27,988 nucleotides of DNA from contig CAYTRT010000018.1 in the NCBI GenBank assembly GCA_964440295.1, positions 1 to 27,988 on the forward strand, read 5' to 3'. How positions within the stretch are numbered: position 1 is the stretch's first letter; every line of letters begins with the position of its first letter. Under the pieces are notes generated by a model. It searched no databases, was not told where the DNA came from, and was given only the letters and a program-made list of their open reading frames with translations. A program made the translations under genes and the position numbers. Below are positions 1 to 7,134 of the stretch, in pieces. This DNA is from CALIKS01 sp964440295 (GTDB lineage Archaea; Thermoproteota; Nitrososphaeria_A; Caldarchaeales; Calditenuaceae).

Positions 1-364
<364 letters not shown>

Positions 365-534
365 CTGCCTGGGGTGGCGGGTTCAATTCTCTGGGACGTG
401 GCCCACATTAGACCCAAGCGATCGTGAGTACTTGGGTCCTCATTCTTTGCCCAGAGCTGGAGATCGCCCGCATCATCGTTCCAGACCTTCACTCCGGCCT
501 CTGGGGCGACGCCGCCTTGAAGCCCTGGGCTCCA
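365..534 (-). other. 16S rRNA leader with inverted repeat
   Basis: About 170 nt separate the predicted start of transcription (near 534) from mature 16S. No gene is visible here. The arms GACCCAAG (411-418) and CTTGGGTC (431-438) form a perfect 8-bp inverted repeat with a 12-nt loop, about 50 nt upstream of 16S. Archaeal pre-16S leaders carry processing structures, but the partner sequence 3' of 16S is outside the window, so a bulge-helix-bulge cannot be tested. Confidence 0.5.
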
Positions 535-554
535 CTGATAATAATAAAGCTAGG

Positions 555-566
555 TCCTTATAAGCA
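555..566 (-). promoter_or_regulatory. rRNA promoter TATA box
   Basis: On the minus strand the sequence GCTTATAAGGA is a near-perfect archaeal TATA box. It sits about 190-200 nt upstream of mature 16S, which fits a leader-containing rRNA transcript starting roughly 25 nt downstream, near 534. Confidence 0.6.
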
Positions 567-647
567 TTCTTCAGGAAGCTTCATCGTCTCAGCTATCGTT
601 GAGCTCAGGAATAAATTATCCTAACGCGGAACGATGAGTGATAAACG

Positions 648-1601
648 TTGGTTATAGTCACCGGCGGACTGGGCTTCATCGGCTCGCACGTTGCCGAGAG
701 GCTGGCCGAGAGAGGAGAGGAAGTAGTAATCGTCGATAAGAAAAAAGAAGATGAGGCCCTACTGAGAGAGTTGAGGCAAATATCTGCTTTCGAAAAGGCG
801 AGAATAATGTACGGAGACCTGAGGGACAGGAGATTTGTGGAAGAGCTTATCAATAAGTACGAGCCCACGACGATCTACCACCTAGCGGCCCTCGCATCCC
901 ACCGGCTATCGATAGAGGACCCATACTCCTACATCGAGCAGAACACAACTACGCTGCTAAACGTCCTAGAGGCGGCCCGCAACTCTAGGGCCAAGCCGAA
1001 GATAGTCTTCTCGTCTAGCTCGAGCATATACGGCAACACGCCTCCACCGCTGAGGGAGGAGATGGAGCCGAAGCCCTCAGGCCCATACGCGCTAAGCAAG
1101 TATTTCGGCGAGCAACTATGCAGACTCTACCACGAACTCTACGAGATAGACTGCATCGTCTTGAGATACTTCAACGTGGTGGGCGAGCGGTGTAGGGGAA
1201 ACATAGTCCTGAAGATCTTCGTCGACAACGTCTTGGAGGGAAAGCCACTAGTAGTGAATGGCCGGTGGATAGACGGCAAGTTTCACCCAGCCACGAGGGA
1301 CTTCACATACGTGGGAGACATCGCGGAGGGAACCATACTTGCTGGCCAGTTGAAGAGCAGCTTCGAGGTCATCAACCTAGGAGCGGGAAGACCAACCTCC
1401 GTACAGGAGCTCGCCGAGAGAGTCATCGAAGAGATGGGGAAAAACAAGTCGAAGATAGAGTACGCCGAGCTCTCCCCACACGAGGCGCTTCATAGCTACT
1501 CGGACAACTCTAAGGCGAGGAGACTCCTGAACTGGGAGCCGAGGGTCGACCTCAAAACAATAGTGAAGCGATACGTCGAATGGAGGCTTAAAAACTACTA
1601 A
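648..1601 (+). CDS. NAD-dependent epimerase/dehydratase (UDP-glucose 4-epimerase-like)
   Basis: This is a short-chain dehydrogenase of the extended GalE/RmlB type, which interconverts or modifies nucleotide sugars. The Rossmann NAD motif GGLGFIG lies at residues 6-12, an acidic nucleotide-binding position D30 follows, a Ser-rich strand SSSSS is at 122-126 and the catalytic YALSK (Y147, K151) is intact. Length is 317 aa, normal for the family. The start is TTG at 648 because an in-frame TAA (642-644) lies just upstream. An AT-rich element, ATAAATTATCC at 611-621, gives a suitable TATA box. It lies 20 bp before a glycosyltransferase, suggesting a surface-polysaccharide or protein-glycosylation role. 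The exact sugar cannot be read from sequence. Confidence 0.9.
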   Translation: MVIVTGGLGFIGSHVAERLAERGEEVVIVDKKKEDEALLRELRQISAFEKARIMYGDLRDRRFVEELINKYEPTTIYHLAALASHRLSIEDPYSYIEQNTTTLLNVLEAARNSRAKPKIVFSSSSSIYGNTPPPLREEMEPKPSGPYALSKYFGEQLCRLYHELYEIDCIVLRYFNVVGERCRGNIVLKIFVDNVLEGKPLVVNGRWIDGKFHPATRDFTYVGDIAEGTILAGQLKSSFEVINLGAGRPTSVQELAERVIEEMGKNKSKIEYAELSPHEALHSYSDNSKARRLLNWEPRVDLKTIVKRYVEWRLKNY

Positions 1602-1621
1602 GGCGATGAATGTAGATAGAG

Positions 1622-2623
1622 TTGCGCGTATTGATGGTCTCGAGGACGAGGACAGTAGCCCTACCTGAACTCGAGAAGGCCTGGGGCAAAATAGACGTAG
1701 TAGAACTGAGGGGGCCTAGGTCATTCTTCAAGAACTTAATAAAAACATGTCTGAGCAAGAAAAGATATGACCTAGTAGTCGCCCAGGAGCCACTATCAAC
1801 GATAGGTGGCTTCTCGCTGATCGCATCAATAATCAAACACGCACCACTCGTCTCAGAGATTCATGGAGACTACATACAAGGCCATCTAACATCACTCATA
1901 GATAGATTGATTCTCCCAATCGTGTTGAATAAGTCCGTCGCAGTAAGAGCTGTAAACAAACATTTAGTAGAAACAATAAAGAACTATACAGGCACGCGGG
2001 TTGTTTACCTGCCCTCAGTCTACATTGATCTAAACGTCTTCAAGCCAAAAATATTCTTTGACGATAGGGGGAGAGGGATACTCTTTGCTGGCAGACTAGA
2101 GCCACATAAAAATCCAGATCTGCTCGTTAGGGCGATGAAGCATGTCGTCAGAGAGGTGCCTGACGCTGAGCTAAAGATAATCGGGAGGGGATCGATGAGT
2201 GGGCTGGTGCGAGAACTCATCGCTAAGCTCGATCTACAGAGATTCGTTAAGCTTGAGCATGGCTGGATCAGCCAGGATAAACTCGCGGACGAGTATAACC
2301 AGGCAGGCTTGTTTGCCTGTGTCTCGAGCTATGAGGGCGGGCCGAGGACCGTCTTCGAGGCGGCTGCATGCATGACGCCGTCAGTCTCAACGCCTGTCGG
2401 GATAGTTCCAGAGGTCTTTAGACACCTCGAGAGTGTATACATCATAGATAGGCCGAGGCCCAAAGATATTGCAGACGCCATAGTCACGATGCTTGAAGAC
2501 TCAGGTCTCAGGAGGAGGATAGCTGAGAACGCGTACAGAATAACGGTAGAAGAGTTTGAGTGGAGTAAAACGGTCAGCAGGTACGCAGAGTGTTATCTCG
2601 AGCTGACGAGAGCTCTTCGATAG
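1622..2623 (+). CDS. GT-B fold glycosyltransferase, group 1/GT4-like
   Basis: A 333-aa glycosyltransferase. The C-terminal nucleotide-sugar domain has the typical FAGRLEPHKNPDLLVRA strand-helix near residues 155-171, an IIGRG strand, and SSYEGGPRTVFEAAA, in which the two Glu residues match the E-x7-E motif of GT4 enzymes. The N-terminal acceptor domain (LVVAQEP, LVSEIHGDY) fits the fold. The start is TTG at 1622, 20 bp after the epimerase, so the two genes are probably co-transcribed. Its last 31 bp overlap the convergent glycosyltransferase on the other strand. Donor and acceptor are unknown; glycan synthesis at the cell surface is inferred from context. Confidence 0.88.
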   Translation: MRVLMVSRTRTVALPELEKAWGKIDVVELRGPRSFFKNLIKTCLSKKRYDLVVAQEPLSTIGGFSLIASIIKHAPLVSEIHGDYIQGHLTSLIDRLILPIVLNKSVAVRAVNKHLVETIKNYTGTRVVYLPSVYIDLNVFKPKIFFDDRGRGILFAGRLEPHKNPDLLVRAMKHVVREVPDAELKIIGRGSMSGLVRELIAKLDLQRFVKLEHGWISQDKLADEYNQAGLFACVSSYEGGPRTVFEAAACMTPSVSTPVGIVPEVFRHLESVYIIDRPRPKDIADAIVTMLEDSGLRRRIAENAYRITVEEFEWSKTVSRYAECYLELTRALR

Positions 2624-3702
2624 GTCTCTACGTATTTCTCTGCAACAGAAGTGGGAATATAGTGCTCCAGCACTCTTTTACGCCCCCTCCTTCCCATCTC
2701 TCTCGCGGCATCCTCATTCTCGAGCAACCAGACTATCTTATCCGCAAGGTCCGCGGGGTCGCCCGGCCTAGCTAAAAGGCCATTCTCGCCGTCAACAACA
2801 ATCTCCGCGAGGCCGCCGGTGTTCGATGCTACTACTGGTCTCATCGCTGCTCCCGCCTCGGCTGCGGGCATCCCGAAGGGCTCGTAGAGCGAGGGCATGG
2901 CCAACATGTATGACTCTGAGAGAAGCTTCTCAGGCGTGCTAGAAAAACCTGCCAGACTGAATACGTCCTTTAACCCATACTTCAGTATCATCCTAGTATA
3001 ATCTAGTCTGAGCGGCCCATCTCCCGCCACTACGAAGCGCGCCTCCCTGCACTCCGAGACCACGCGTCTCGCCGCCCTTATCAATACGTCTATGCCCTTG
3101 ACTGATACGAGTCTGGCCAGAGCCACCACGAGCTTCACGCCGCCCCTCCACTCTCCGATAGACAAGAACCGATCAGCATCTATCGGGTTAGGAATCGCGG
3201 AGACGTCTACTCCTAGAGTTCTCCTCAGCCTTCTGGCAAGCCACCTCGAGCATGCAACTACGGCGTCAGCCCTCGCCATGCAGTGACTGCCCATCCTAAT
3301 GATGAGTCCCCTCTCGAGAGAAGCGTCGTGAAGAATTTCTAGGAATGGGTCACCCTCAAACGTGGAGACGACCGGCTTGCCATGCATCCTCAAAACTCCA
3401 TGGATGAACGCCGCCTCCTTAGGCAAGTGAAGATGCGCTAAGTCTACCTCATACCTCCTCAGATTTGCTAGAAGGTTGCTTGCGAGCCTGGTCCAATGGA
3501 AAAGTCCTGAACGAGCTTTAAAAAAATGCATCTCAACTCCAGCCATGCTCAACCTGTGGAAGAGGTGGTAATACGCATTGATAGGCTCTGAAGCGACTAG
3601 GACGGGCTCATGCCCCTGCCTCCTCAACCCAAGCATGAGATTGAACATGGCCATGGTGGCGCCTCCAACCCTACTACCCGACGCAGTAAACAATACTCTC
3701 AA
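2593..3702 (-). CDS. GT-B fold glycosyltransferase, GT4-like
   Basis: A 369-aa GT4-type glycosyltransferase. It opens with the Gly-rich acceptor-domain loop GSRVGGATMAM. The donor domain shows ALARLVSVKGIDVLIRAARR, VVAGDGPLR, and MPSLYEPFGMPAAEAGAA with the E-x7-E glutamates. The start is TTG at 3700-3702. Upstream is a very T-rich tract (on this strand) that may serve both as terminator of the archaellin-like gene and as promoter region. The 3' end overlaps the convergent glycosyltransferase by 31 bp. It could act on archaellin or S-layer glycans given its neighbours, but this is inference only. Confidence 0.88.
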   Translation of the reverse strand: MRVLFTASGSRVGGATMAMFNLMLGLRRQGHEPVLVASEPINAYYHLFHRLSMAGVEMHFFKARSGLFHWTRLASNLLANLRRYEVDLAHLHLPKEAAFIHGVLRMHGKPVVSTFEGDPFLEILHDASLERGLIIRMGSHCMARADAVVACSRWLARRLRRTLGVDVSAIPNPIDADRFLSIGEWRGGVKLVVALARLVSVKGIDVLIRAARRVVSECREARFVVAGDGPLRLDYTRMILKYGLKDVFSLAGFSSTPEKLLSESYMLAMPSLYEPFGMPAAEAGAAMRPVVASNTGGLAEIVVDGENGLLARPGDPADLADKIVWLLENEDAAREMGRRGRKRVLEHYIPTSVAEKYVETYRRALVSSR

Positions 3703-3712
3703 TTTCTACGGA

Positions 3713-3738
3713 CAAAAAATAAAAAATAAATAAAAAAT
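3713..3738 (-). terminator. T-rich tract downstream of archaellin-like gene
   Basis: On the minus strand this is a run of several T5-T6 tracts separated by single A residues, about 15 nt past the stop of the archaellin-like reading frame (3753-3755). Archaeal termination, intrinsic or FttA-assisted, uses such U-rich tracts. It may also contribute AT-rich promoter sequence for the next gene (start 3702). Confidence 0.45.
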
Positions 3739-3752
3739 GTTTATTTTGGGTT

Positions 3753-4231
3753 TTAGGTGAGGTCCATTATTTGGTATAGCGCGGGCGGTAGTCTCCTCTC
3801 AACTNNNNNNNNNNNNNNNNNNNNNNNNNNNNNNNNNNNNNNNNNNNNNNNNNNNNNNNNNNNNNNNNNNNNNNNNNNNNNNNNNNNNNNNNNNNNNNNN
3901 NNNNGCTATCGTGACGCCCGTAGCTCTCCATACTTAATCAGGTTGTCTCCATCGCCCGTAACCTGCCTGACCATGACTCTGGGACTCGAGCTAGCAATCA
4001 GAGGAAGCGAAGACCGTTAGCAGTGTAAACGTTCTGTATGCTGATCCTGTTGTCGTGATAACTGATAACGAGTTGCCCGACCCTCATGTCGATGGCCCTC
4101 TTACCGACTGAAACCTTAAAGTATACAGTCACGTTCGAGACGACGTTGTCTGAGCTCTGGACAATGACGCCTCCAACCGTCTCGATAGCTGATGTAGCCT
4201 CTTCAAGACCGCCTGGAGTACCTCTCCACAT
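3753..4231 (-). pseudogene. Archaellin-like gene, broken (gap, frame changes, N-terminus missing)
   Basis: Three collinear minus-strand pieces look like one archaellin (flagellin of the archaellum). Piece one (4231-3998, 77 aa) contains VTVYFKVSVGKRAIDM then VISY, like the central archaellin pattern 'f.vkl.aG..piDl...visy'. Piece two, in another frame before the gap, reads VTGDGDNLIKYGE, a typical archaellin GDgDnLl..gE motif. Piece three, left of the gap (3803-3753), reads VERRLPPALYQIMDLT then stop, like archaellin C-termini ('veR.lP..l..v.dL'). The class III signal peptide and hydrophobic N-terminal helix that drive filament assembly are absent; no hydrophobic stretch exists in any minus-strand frame just upstream. 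Either a decayed gene or assembly/sequencing error near a contig end. A TATA-like TTTTTATAAT lies at about 4248-4257. Family assignment is from remembered motifs. Confidence 0.5.
3805..3904. other. Scaffold gap (100 N)
   Basis: Exactly 100 N, the conventional length for a gap of unknown size. It falls inside the archaellin-like reading frame. Confidence 0.99.
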
Positions 4232-4288
4232 GCTTTAAATATAGGATTATAAAAATCACACTTCAATCTTCATACTAAAGATGCAGCA

Positions 4289-4684
4289 CTACTCGCTGCG
4301 TACTTGATTTATCAAAAATCGGTTCAGGACCTTCCAATACTCGACCGTTACTCCTGGCTCCAGCTTACTGGCCAAAGTCTGATCAGTGGGAATAGGCACC
4401 TCAACAATCTCGAGCGTCTCCTTATCCATTACGCTTACTGTCTCGCTTATAGAAACCACCTGTCCAGATCTCTTCTCTATAATCGGCACCTCTACCCTCT
4501 GGTCCGCCGGGCCAACTAGGCTTCTCTTAACGCCGTCGAATATTCCGATGGCCACGAGCCTAACCTTGGCTGAGCCGTGTTTTCCCGGCTTAGATTTTTC
4601 AACCTCCACCACTCTGCAAGGCTCGCCGTCGATGACGATGTTTCCGCCCTCCTTTATCGAGCCTAAGTCTACAGGTTTGCTCAT
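4289..4684 (-). CDS. eif5A: Translation initiation factor 5A (aIF5A, hypusine-containing)
   Basis: The 131-aa protein is the archaeal counterpart of eIF5A/EF-P, which helps the ribosome make difficult peptide bonds. The hypusination loop KSKPGKHGSAK (residues 30-40) is intact, with K35 the lysine modified by deoxyhypusine synthase (not in this window). The N-terminal SH3-like domain (about 1-70) is followed by an OB-fold domain (about 71-131). The ATG at 4682-4684 is about 30 nt from a TATA-like CATAATTTATTAAT (minus strand, roughly 4709-4722), which suggests a nearly leaderless mRNA. The next gene on the strand, the archaellin-like fragment, is 57 bp downstream. Confidence 0.95.
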   Translation of the reverse strand: MSKPVDLGSIKEGGNIVIDGEPCRVVEVEKSKPGKHGSAKVRLVAIGIFDGVKRSLVGPADQRVEVPIIEKRSGQVVSISETVSVMDKETLEIVEVPIPTDQTLASKLEPGVTVEYWKVLNRFLINQVRSE

Positions 4685-4751
4685 CCAACAAGATTAATGA
4701 GTTGAGGAGATTAATAAATTATGACGCCTAAGGCCTCACGTCCAAGTCTTA

Positions 4752-5054
4752 CTATGAGAGAAATGAAGAAAGAATTACGCCTCCACTCACGGCGGGCAGT
4801 ATCAACACCTGATCGCCATCCCTCAACTCGACGTCTGTCTCATCTACTCGAATATTCCTATCGTTCACATATATGTTGATGAATCGTCGAAGCCTACCGT
4901 TCTCGTCGAGCAGTCTGGAGGCCAGGTTCTTGCCATACTTCGCGACGAGCTTCTCGATCAGATCCCTGACAGTCTGCGCCTCGATCAGTACCTCTTTGTC
5001 TCCGTTCATGTAGGTTGAGAGAGCAGCAGTAACTAAAACCTTTATCTTGGCCAT
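4752..5054 (-). CDS. MoaD/ThiS/SAMP-like beta-grasp protein with tail after Gly-Gly
   Basis: A 100-aa beta-grasp protein like MoaD (sulfur carrier for molybdopterin) and the archaeal SAMP modifiers. Visible pattern: MAKIKVLVTAALS, TVRDLIEKLVAKYG, FINIYVNDRNI, DVELRDGDQVLILPAVSGG. The hallmark LPAVSGG is complete, but eight more residues (VILSSFLS) follow Gly91-Gly92 before the stop, whereas family members normally end at Gly-Gly. The start is ATG 5052-5054: a clear TATA box (GTTATTTATATAAATC, minus strand) lies about 27 nt upstream, giving a leaderless mRNA. This excludes the longer reading back to 5117. It follows threonine synthase by 66 bp; moaB is nearby. It may be a sulfur carrier, a protein modifier, or both. 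Confidence 0.85.
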   Translation of the reverse strand: MAKIKVLVTAALSTYMNGDKEVLIEAQTVRDLIEKLVAKYGKNLASRLLDENGRLRRFINIYVNDRNIRVDETDVELRDGDQVLILPAVSGGVILSSFLS

Positions 5055-5074
5055 GTCCCTGAGAAGTAATTGCT

Positions 5075-5090
5075 GATTTATATAAATAAC
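5075..5090 (-). promoter_or_regulatory. TATA box of the MoaD/SAMP-like gene
   Basis: The minus strand carries GTTATTTATATAAATC. The TATA centre is about 27-30 nt from the ATG at 5054, as expected for a leaderless archaeal transcript. It decides the start codon. Confidence 0.6.
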
Positions 5091-5120
5091 GAATTTAAAC
5101 CAAAGTGAACTGCCCAAACC

Positions 5121-6407
5121 TTAGGATGCTGCTGCGACGCAACTAAGTATAGTGCTCACAGAGTCGAACTTTGCTTCTGCTTTATGAATGTTCTGAGGAA
5201 TAGGCGTTACATCTATGGTCTTGAGTCCGCTCCCCGTCACGCAGCAGACTACTTCCTCGTCACGACCCACGACGCCCTGATCAACCAGCCTCCTCAACAC
5301 AGCTACGGAGATCGCTCCGCCCGGCTCGGCAAATATCCCAGCATCCGAGGCAAGCATCTTCACAGCCTCGAGTGCCTCGTCATCAGTCACTGCTTCGCAG
5401 ACACCGCCAGTCTTCCTCACGACTCTGAGCACCCGATAGCCGTCTCCGGGATCTCCGATCGCGAGGCTCTGCACAATTGTGGATGGGCTCCTAACCGGGG
5501 GTACTTCGTCGAGGTTTTTCTTGAATGCTTCGACGATTGGTGAGCATCCCAATGGTTGTGCGCAGGTCATGGTGACCGATGATTCTTTAATCAGCCCGAT
5601 TCTCTCCGCTTCTTCTATTCCTTTATAGATGGCTGAGAGTAGGGCGCCGCTCGCTGTTGGGACTATTATTCTGTCGGGCAGCCGCCATCCCAGCTGCTCG
5701 ATTATCTCTAGCCCCATGGTCTTGGAGCCCTCGACGTAGTATGGCCTCAGGTTCACGTTCACGACTCCTAAACCATACCTGTCTGCGGCCAACGCGGCGA
5801 CTCTGTTAACATCGTCATACGTACCATTCAAGAGAATTATGTCGGCACCATAGATCGAGGCTTGCTTTATCTTCTCCTCCTCAACACTGATGGGCATAAA
5901 GACCACACATTTCAGTCCTGCTGCGGCTGCGTGTGCTGCCGTTGCGCTTGCTAAGTTTCCTGTTGAGGCGCATCCGACAATCCTGACTCCGAATTCCCTT
6001 GCCTTCGAGATGGCGACGCTGGCGGGCCGGTCCTTGAAGCTATACGTAGGGTTGAGAGTGTCGTTCTTGATGTAAAGTCTCCTGACGCCTATTCTCCTTG
6101 CCAGCTTGTCAGACCTTGTCAGGGGAGTGAAGCCCGCGCCGAGATTCACGATGCAGTCGTCATCTGTTATCGGCAAGAGCTCTCTGTATCGCCACATCGT
6201 GGGCATCCTCATCTCGATTTTATTCCTGTCCAGCTCGATGTTTTCGTAGTCGTAAGTTGCCTCTAGTGCTCCGAAGCATTCAGGACAAACATGTGCGAGG
6301 ACGTGTCCATGCTCGGTCCCACATTCACGACATATGAGACCTACCAGTCTGCTTAGTCCTAACCACCTGTGATTGCTATGCTGCTTCTCAGATATAAACC
6401 TGAACAT
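5121..6407 (-). CDS. thrC: Threonine synthase
   Basis: PLP-dependent fold type II enzyme converting O-phosphohomoserine to threonine, 428 aa from the chosen start. An N-terminal zinc-ribbon-like region has C26, C29, C41 and C44 (CRECG...CPEC). The PLP lysine lies in NPTYSFKDRPAS (K125), followed by CASTGNLASATAAHAA for the phosphate/substrate loop and by the Gly-rich TASGALLSAI. I start at ATG 6405-6407 because a TATA-like CGAAATTTAATG (minus strand, 6434-6445) lies about 30 nt upstream. A longer frame reaches 6464 but would run through that promoter. It is divergent from moaB, sharing a 90-bp intergenic region. A second TATA-like GGTTTATATC at 6390-6399 is inside the gene. Confidence 0.93.
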   Translation of the reverse strand: MFRFISEKQHSNHRWLGLSRLVGLICRECGTEHGHVLAHVCPECFGALEATYDYENIELDRNKIEMRMPTMWRYRELLPITDDDCIVNLGAGFTPLTRSDKLARRIGVRRLYIKNDTLNPTYSFKDRPASVAISKAREFGVRIVGCASTGNLASATAAHAAAAGLKCVVFMPISVEEEKIKQASIYGADIILLNGTYDDVNRVAALAADRYGLGVVNVNLRPYYVEGSKTMGLEIIEQLGWRLPDRIIVPTASGALLSAIYKGIEEAERIGLIKESSVTMTCAQPLGCSPIVEAFKKNLDEVPPVRSPSTIVQSLAIGDPGDGYRVLRVVRKTGGVCEAVTDDEALEAVKMLASDAGIFAEPGGAISVAVLRRLVDQGVVGRDEEVVCCVTGSGLKTIDVTPIPQNIHKAEAKFDSVSTILSCVAAAS

Positions 6408-6433
6408 GCCTAACGAGATAGAGATAGAAAGAC

Positions 6434-6478
6434 ACATTAAATTTCGCATCTTTAATGACTGCAAACTGTTAAATTTTA
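6434..6478. promoter_or_regulatory. Divergent thrC/moaB promoter region
   Basis: Two TATA-like elements face away from each other. CATTAAATTTCG (6434-6445) serves thrC on the minus strand and TGTTAAATTTTA (6467-6478) serves moaB on the plus strand. Each lies about 25-30 nt from its start codon, so both mRNAs are predicted to be nearly leaderless. Confidence 0.5.
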
Positions 6479-6497
6479 GGCGGGGCGTTTCTCAGAC

Positions 6498-7019
6498 ATG
6501 GGCGCGGTGGAACAGCATAGATCTAAATCACCAAGGGCTCTCAAAGTTTCTGTTATGACGGCCAGCACGTCGAGATACTTGAAGATTCAGAAGGGTGAGG
6601 AAGTAGTGGATGACTCTGGAATGACTGCGGTTAACCTCCTGAAAGACATGGGCTACGAGGTTGAGTACTTGGGCATTGTTAATGATGAGGTGGCCATGAT
6701 TAGGGAGAAACTATTTGAGGCAATATCGCGAGGCTCAGACGTCGTCATAATTACAGGCGGCACCGGACTATCGAGGAGGGACTTGACGATAGAGGCGGTC
6801 AGGCCGCTGATGGAGAAGGAGATGGAGGGGTTCGGAGAGATACTGAGGATCGAGAGCTACAGGAGGATCGGCCCACCAGCAGCGATGACTAGAGCAACTG
6901 CAGGAACAATAAACAAGAAAATAGTAATAGCCCTTCCGGGCTCACCAGACGCAGTAAGACTGGCGATCGAGATATTTGGGAGGGAGCTGCCCCACTTCGT
7001 ATACATCGCTGGGTCTTGA
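6498..7019 (+). CDS. moaB: Molybdenum cofactor biosynthesis protein MoaB/MogA family
   Basis: A 173-aa MoaB/Mog-type protein; the archaeal members adenylylate molybdopterin before metal insertion. The molybdopterin-binding signature TGGTGLSRRDLT is intact, with the preceding VVIITGG strand, DDSG near residues 38-41, and downstream GFGEILR and ALPGSPDAV. Length is normal. ATG at 6498 follows a TATA-like element by about 25 nt. The gene is about 1.4 kb from the MoaD-like gene on the opposite strand, so molybdopterin (or tungstopterin) chemistry is probably present in the cell. Confidence 0.93.
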   Translation: MGAVEQHRSKSPRALKVSVMTASTSRYLKIQKGEEVVDDSGMTAVNLLKDMGYEVEYLGIVNDEVAMIREKLFEAISRGSDVVIITGGTGLSRRDLTIEAVRPLMEKEMEGFGEILRIESYRRIGPPAAMTRATAGTINKKIVIALPGSPDAVRLAIEIFGRELPHFVYIAGS

Positions 7020-7095
7020 CTCAGCCTTCGAGCAATTCGAAACATAAACGCTTATTGCTAAGGGTTTGGCTGCCTGTCTGTTGTTGTCTGCAACC

Positions 7096-7104
7096 GTTTA
7101 AATT
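7096..7104 (+). promoter_or_regulatory. TATA box of aconitase gene
   Basis: CCGTTTAAATT precedes the ATG at 7135 by about 30-35 nt. It is the best AT element in the 115-bp gap after moaB and predicts a short leader of about 10 nt. Confidence 0.5.
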
Positions 7105-7134
7105 ATTGCCTGAAGATAATCATCAGCATTAGAG

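Noticed and set aside
3757..4020. Plus-strand open frame across the N gap
   Set aside because: Its centre is unknown bases, and the minus strand here carries archaellin-like motifs.
4723..4742. Imperfect inverted repeat GACGCC...CACGTC between the MoaD-like gene and aIF5A
   Set aside because: The arms pair poorly and there is no clean loop or following T-tract; not supported as a terminator or operator.
5055..5117. Longer start for the MoaD-like gene
   Set aside because: The TATA box at 5075-5090 lies inside the extension; ATG at 5054 fits a leaderless mRNA.
6408..6464. Longer start for threonine synthase
   Set aside because: It would run through the divergent promoter region, and the extension has no family resemblance.
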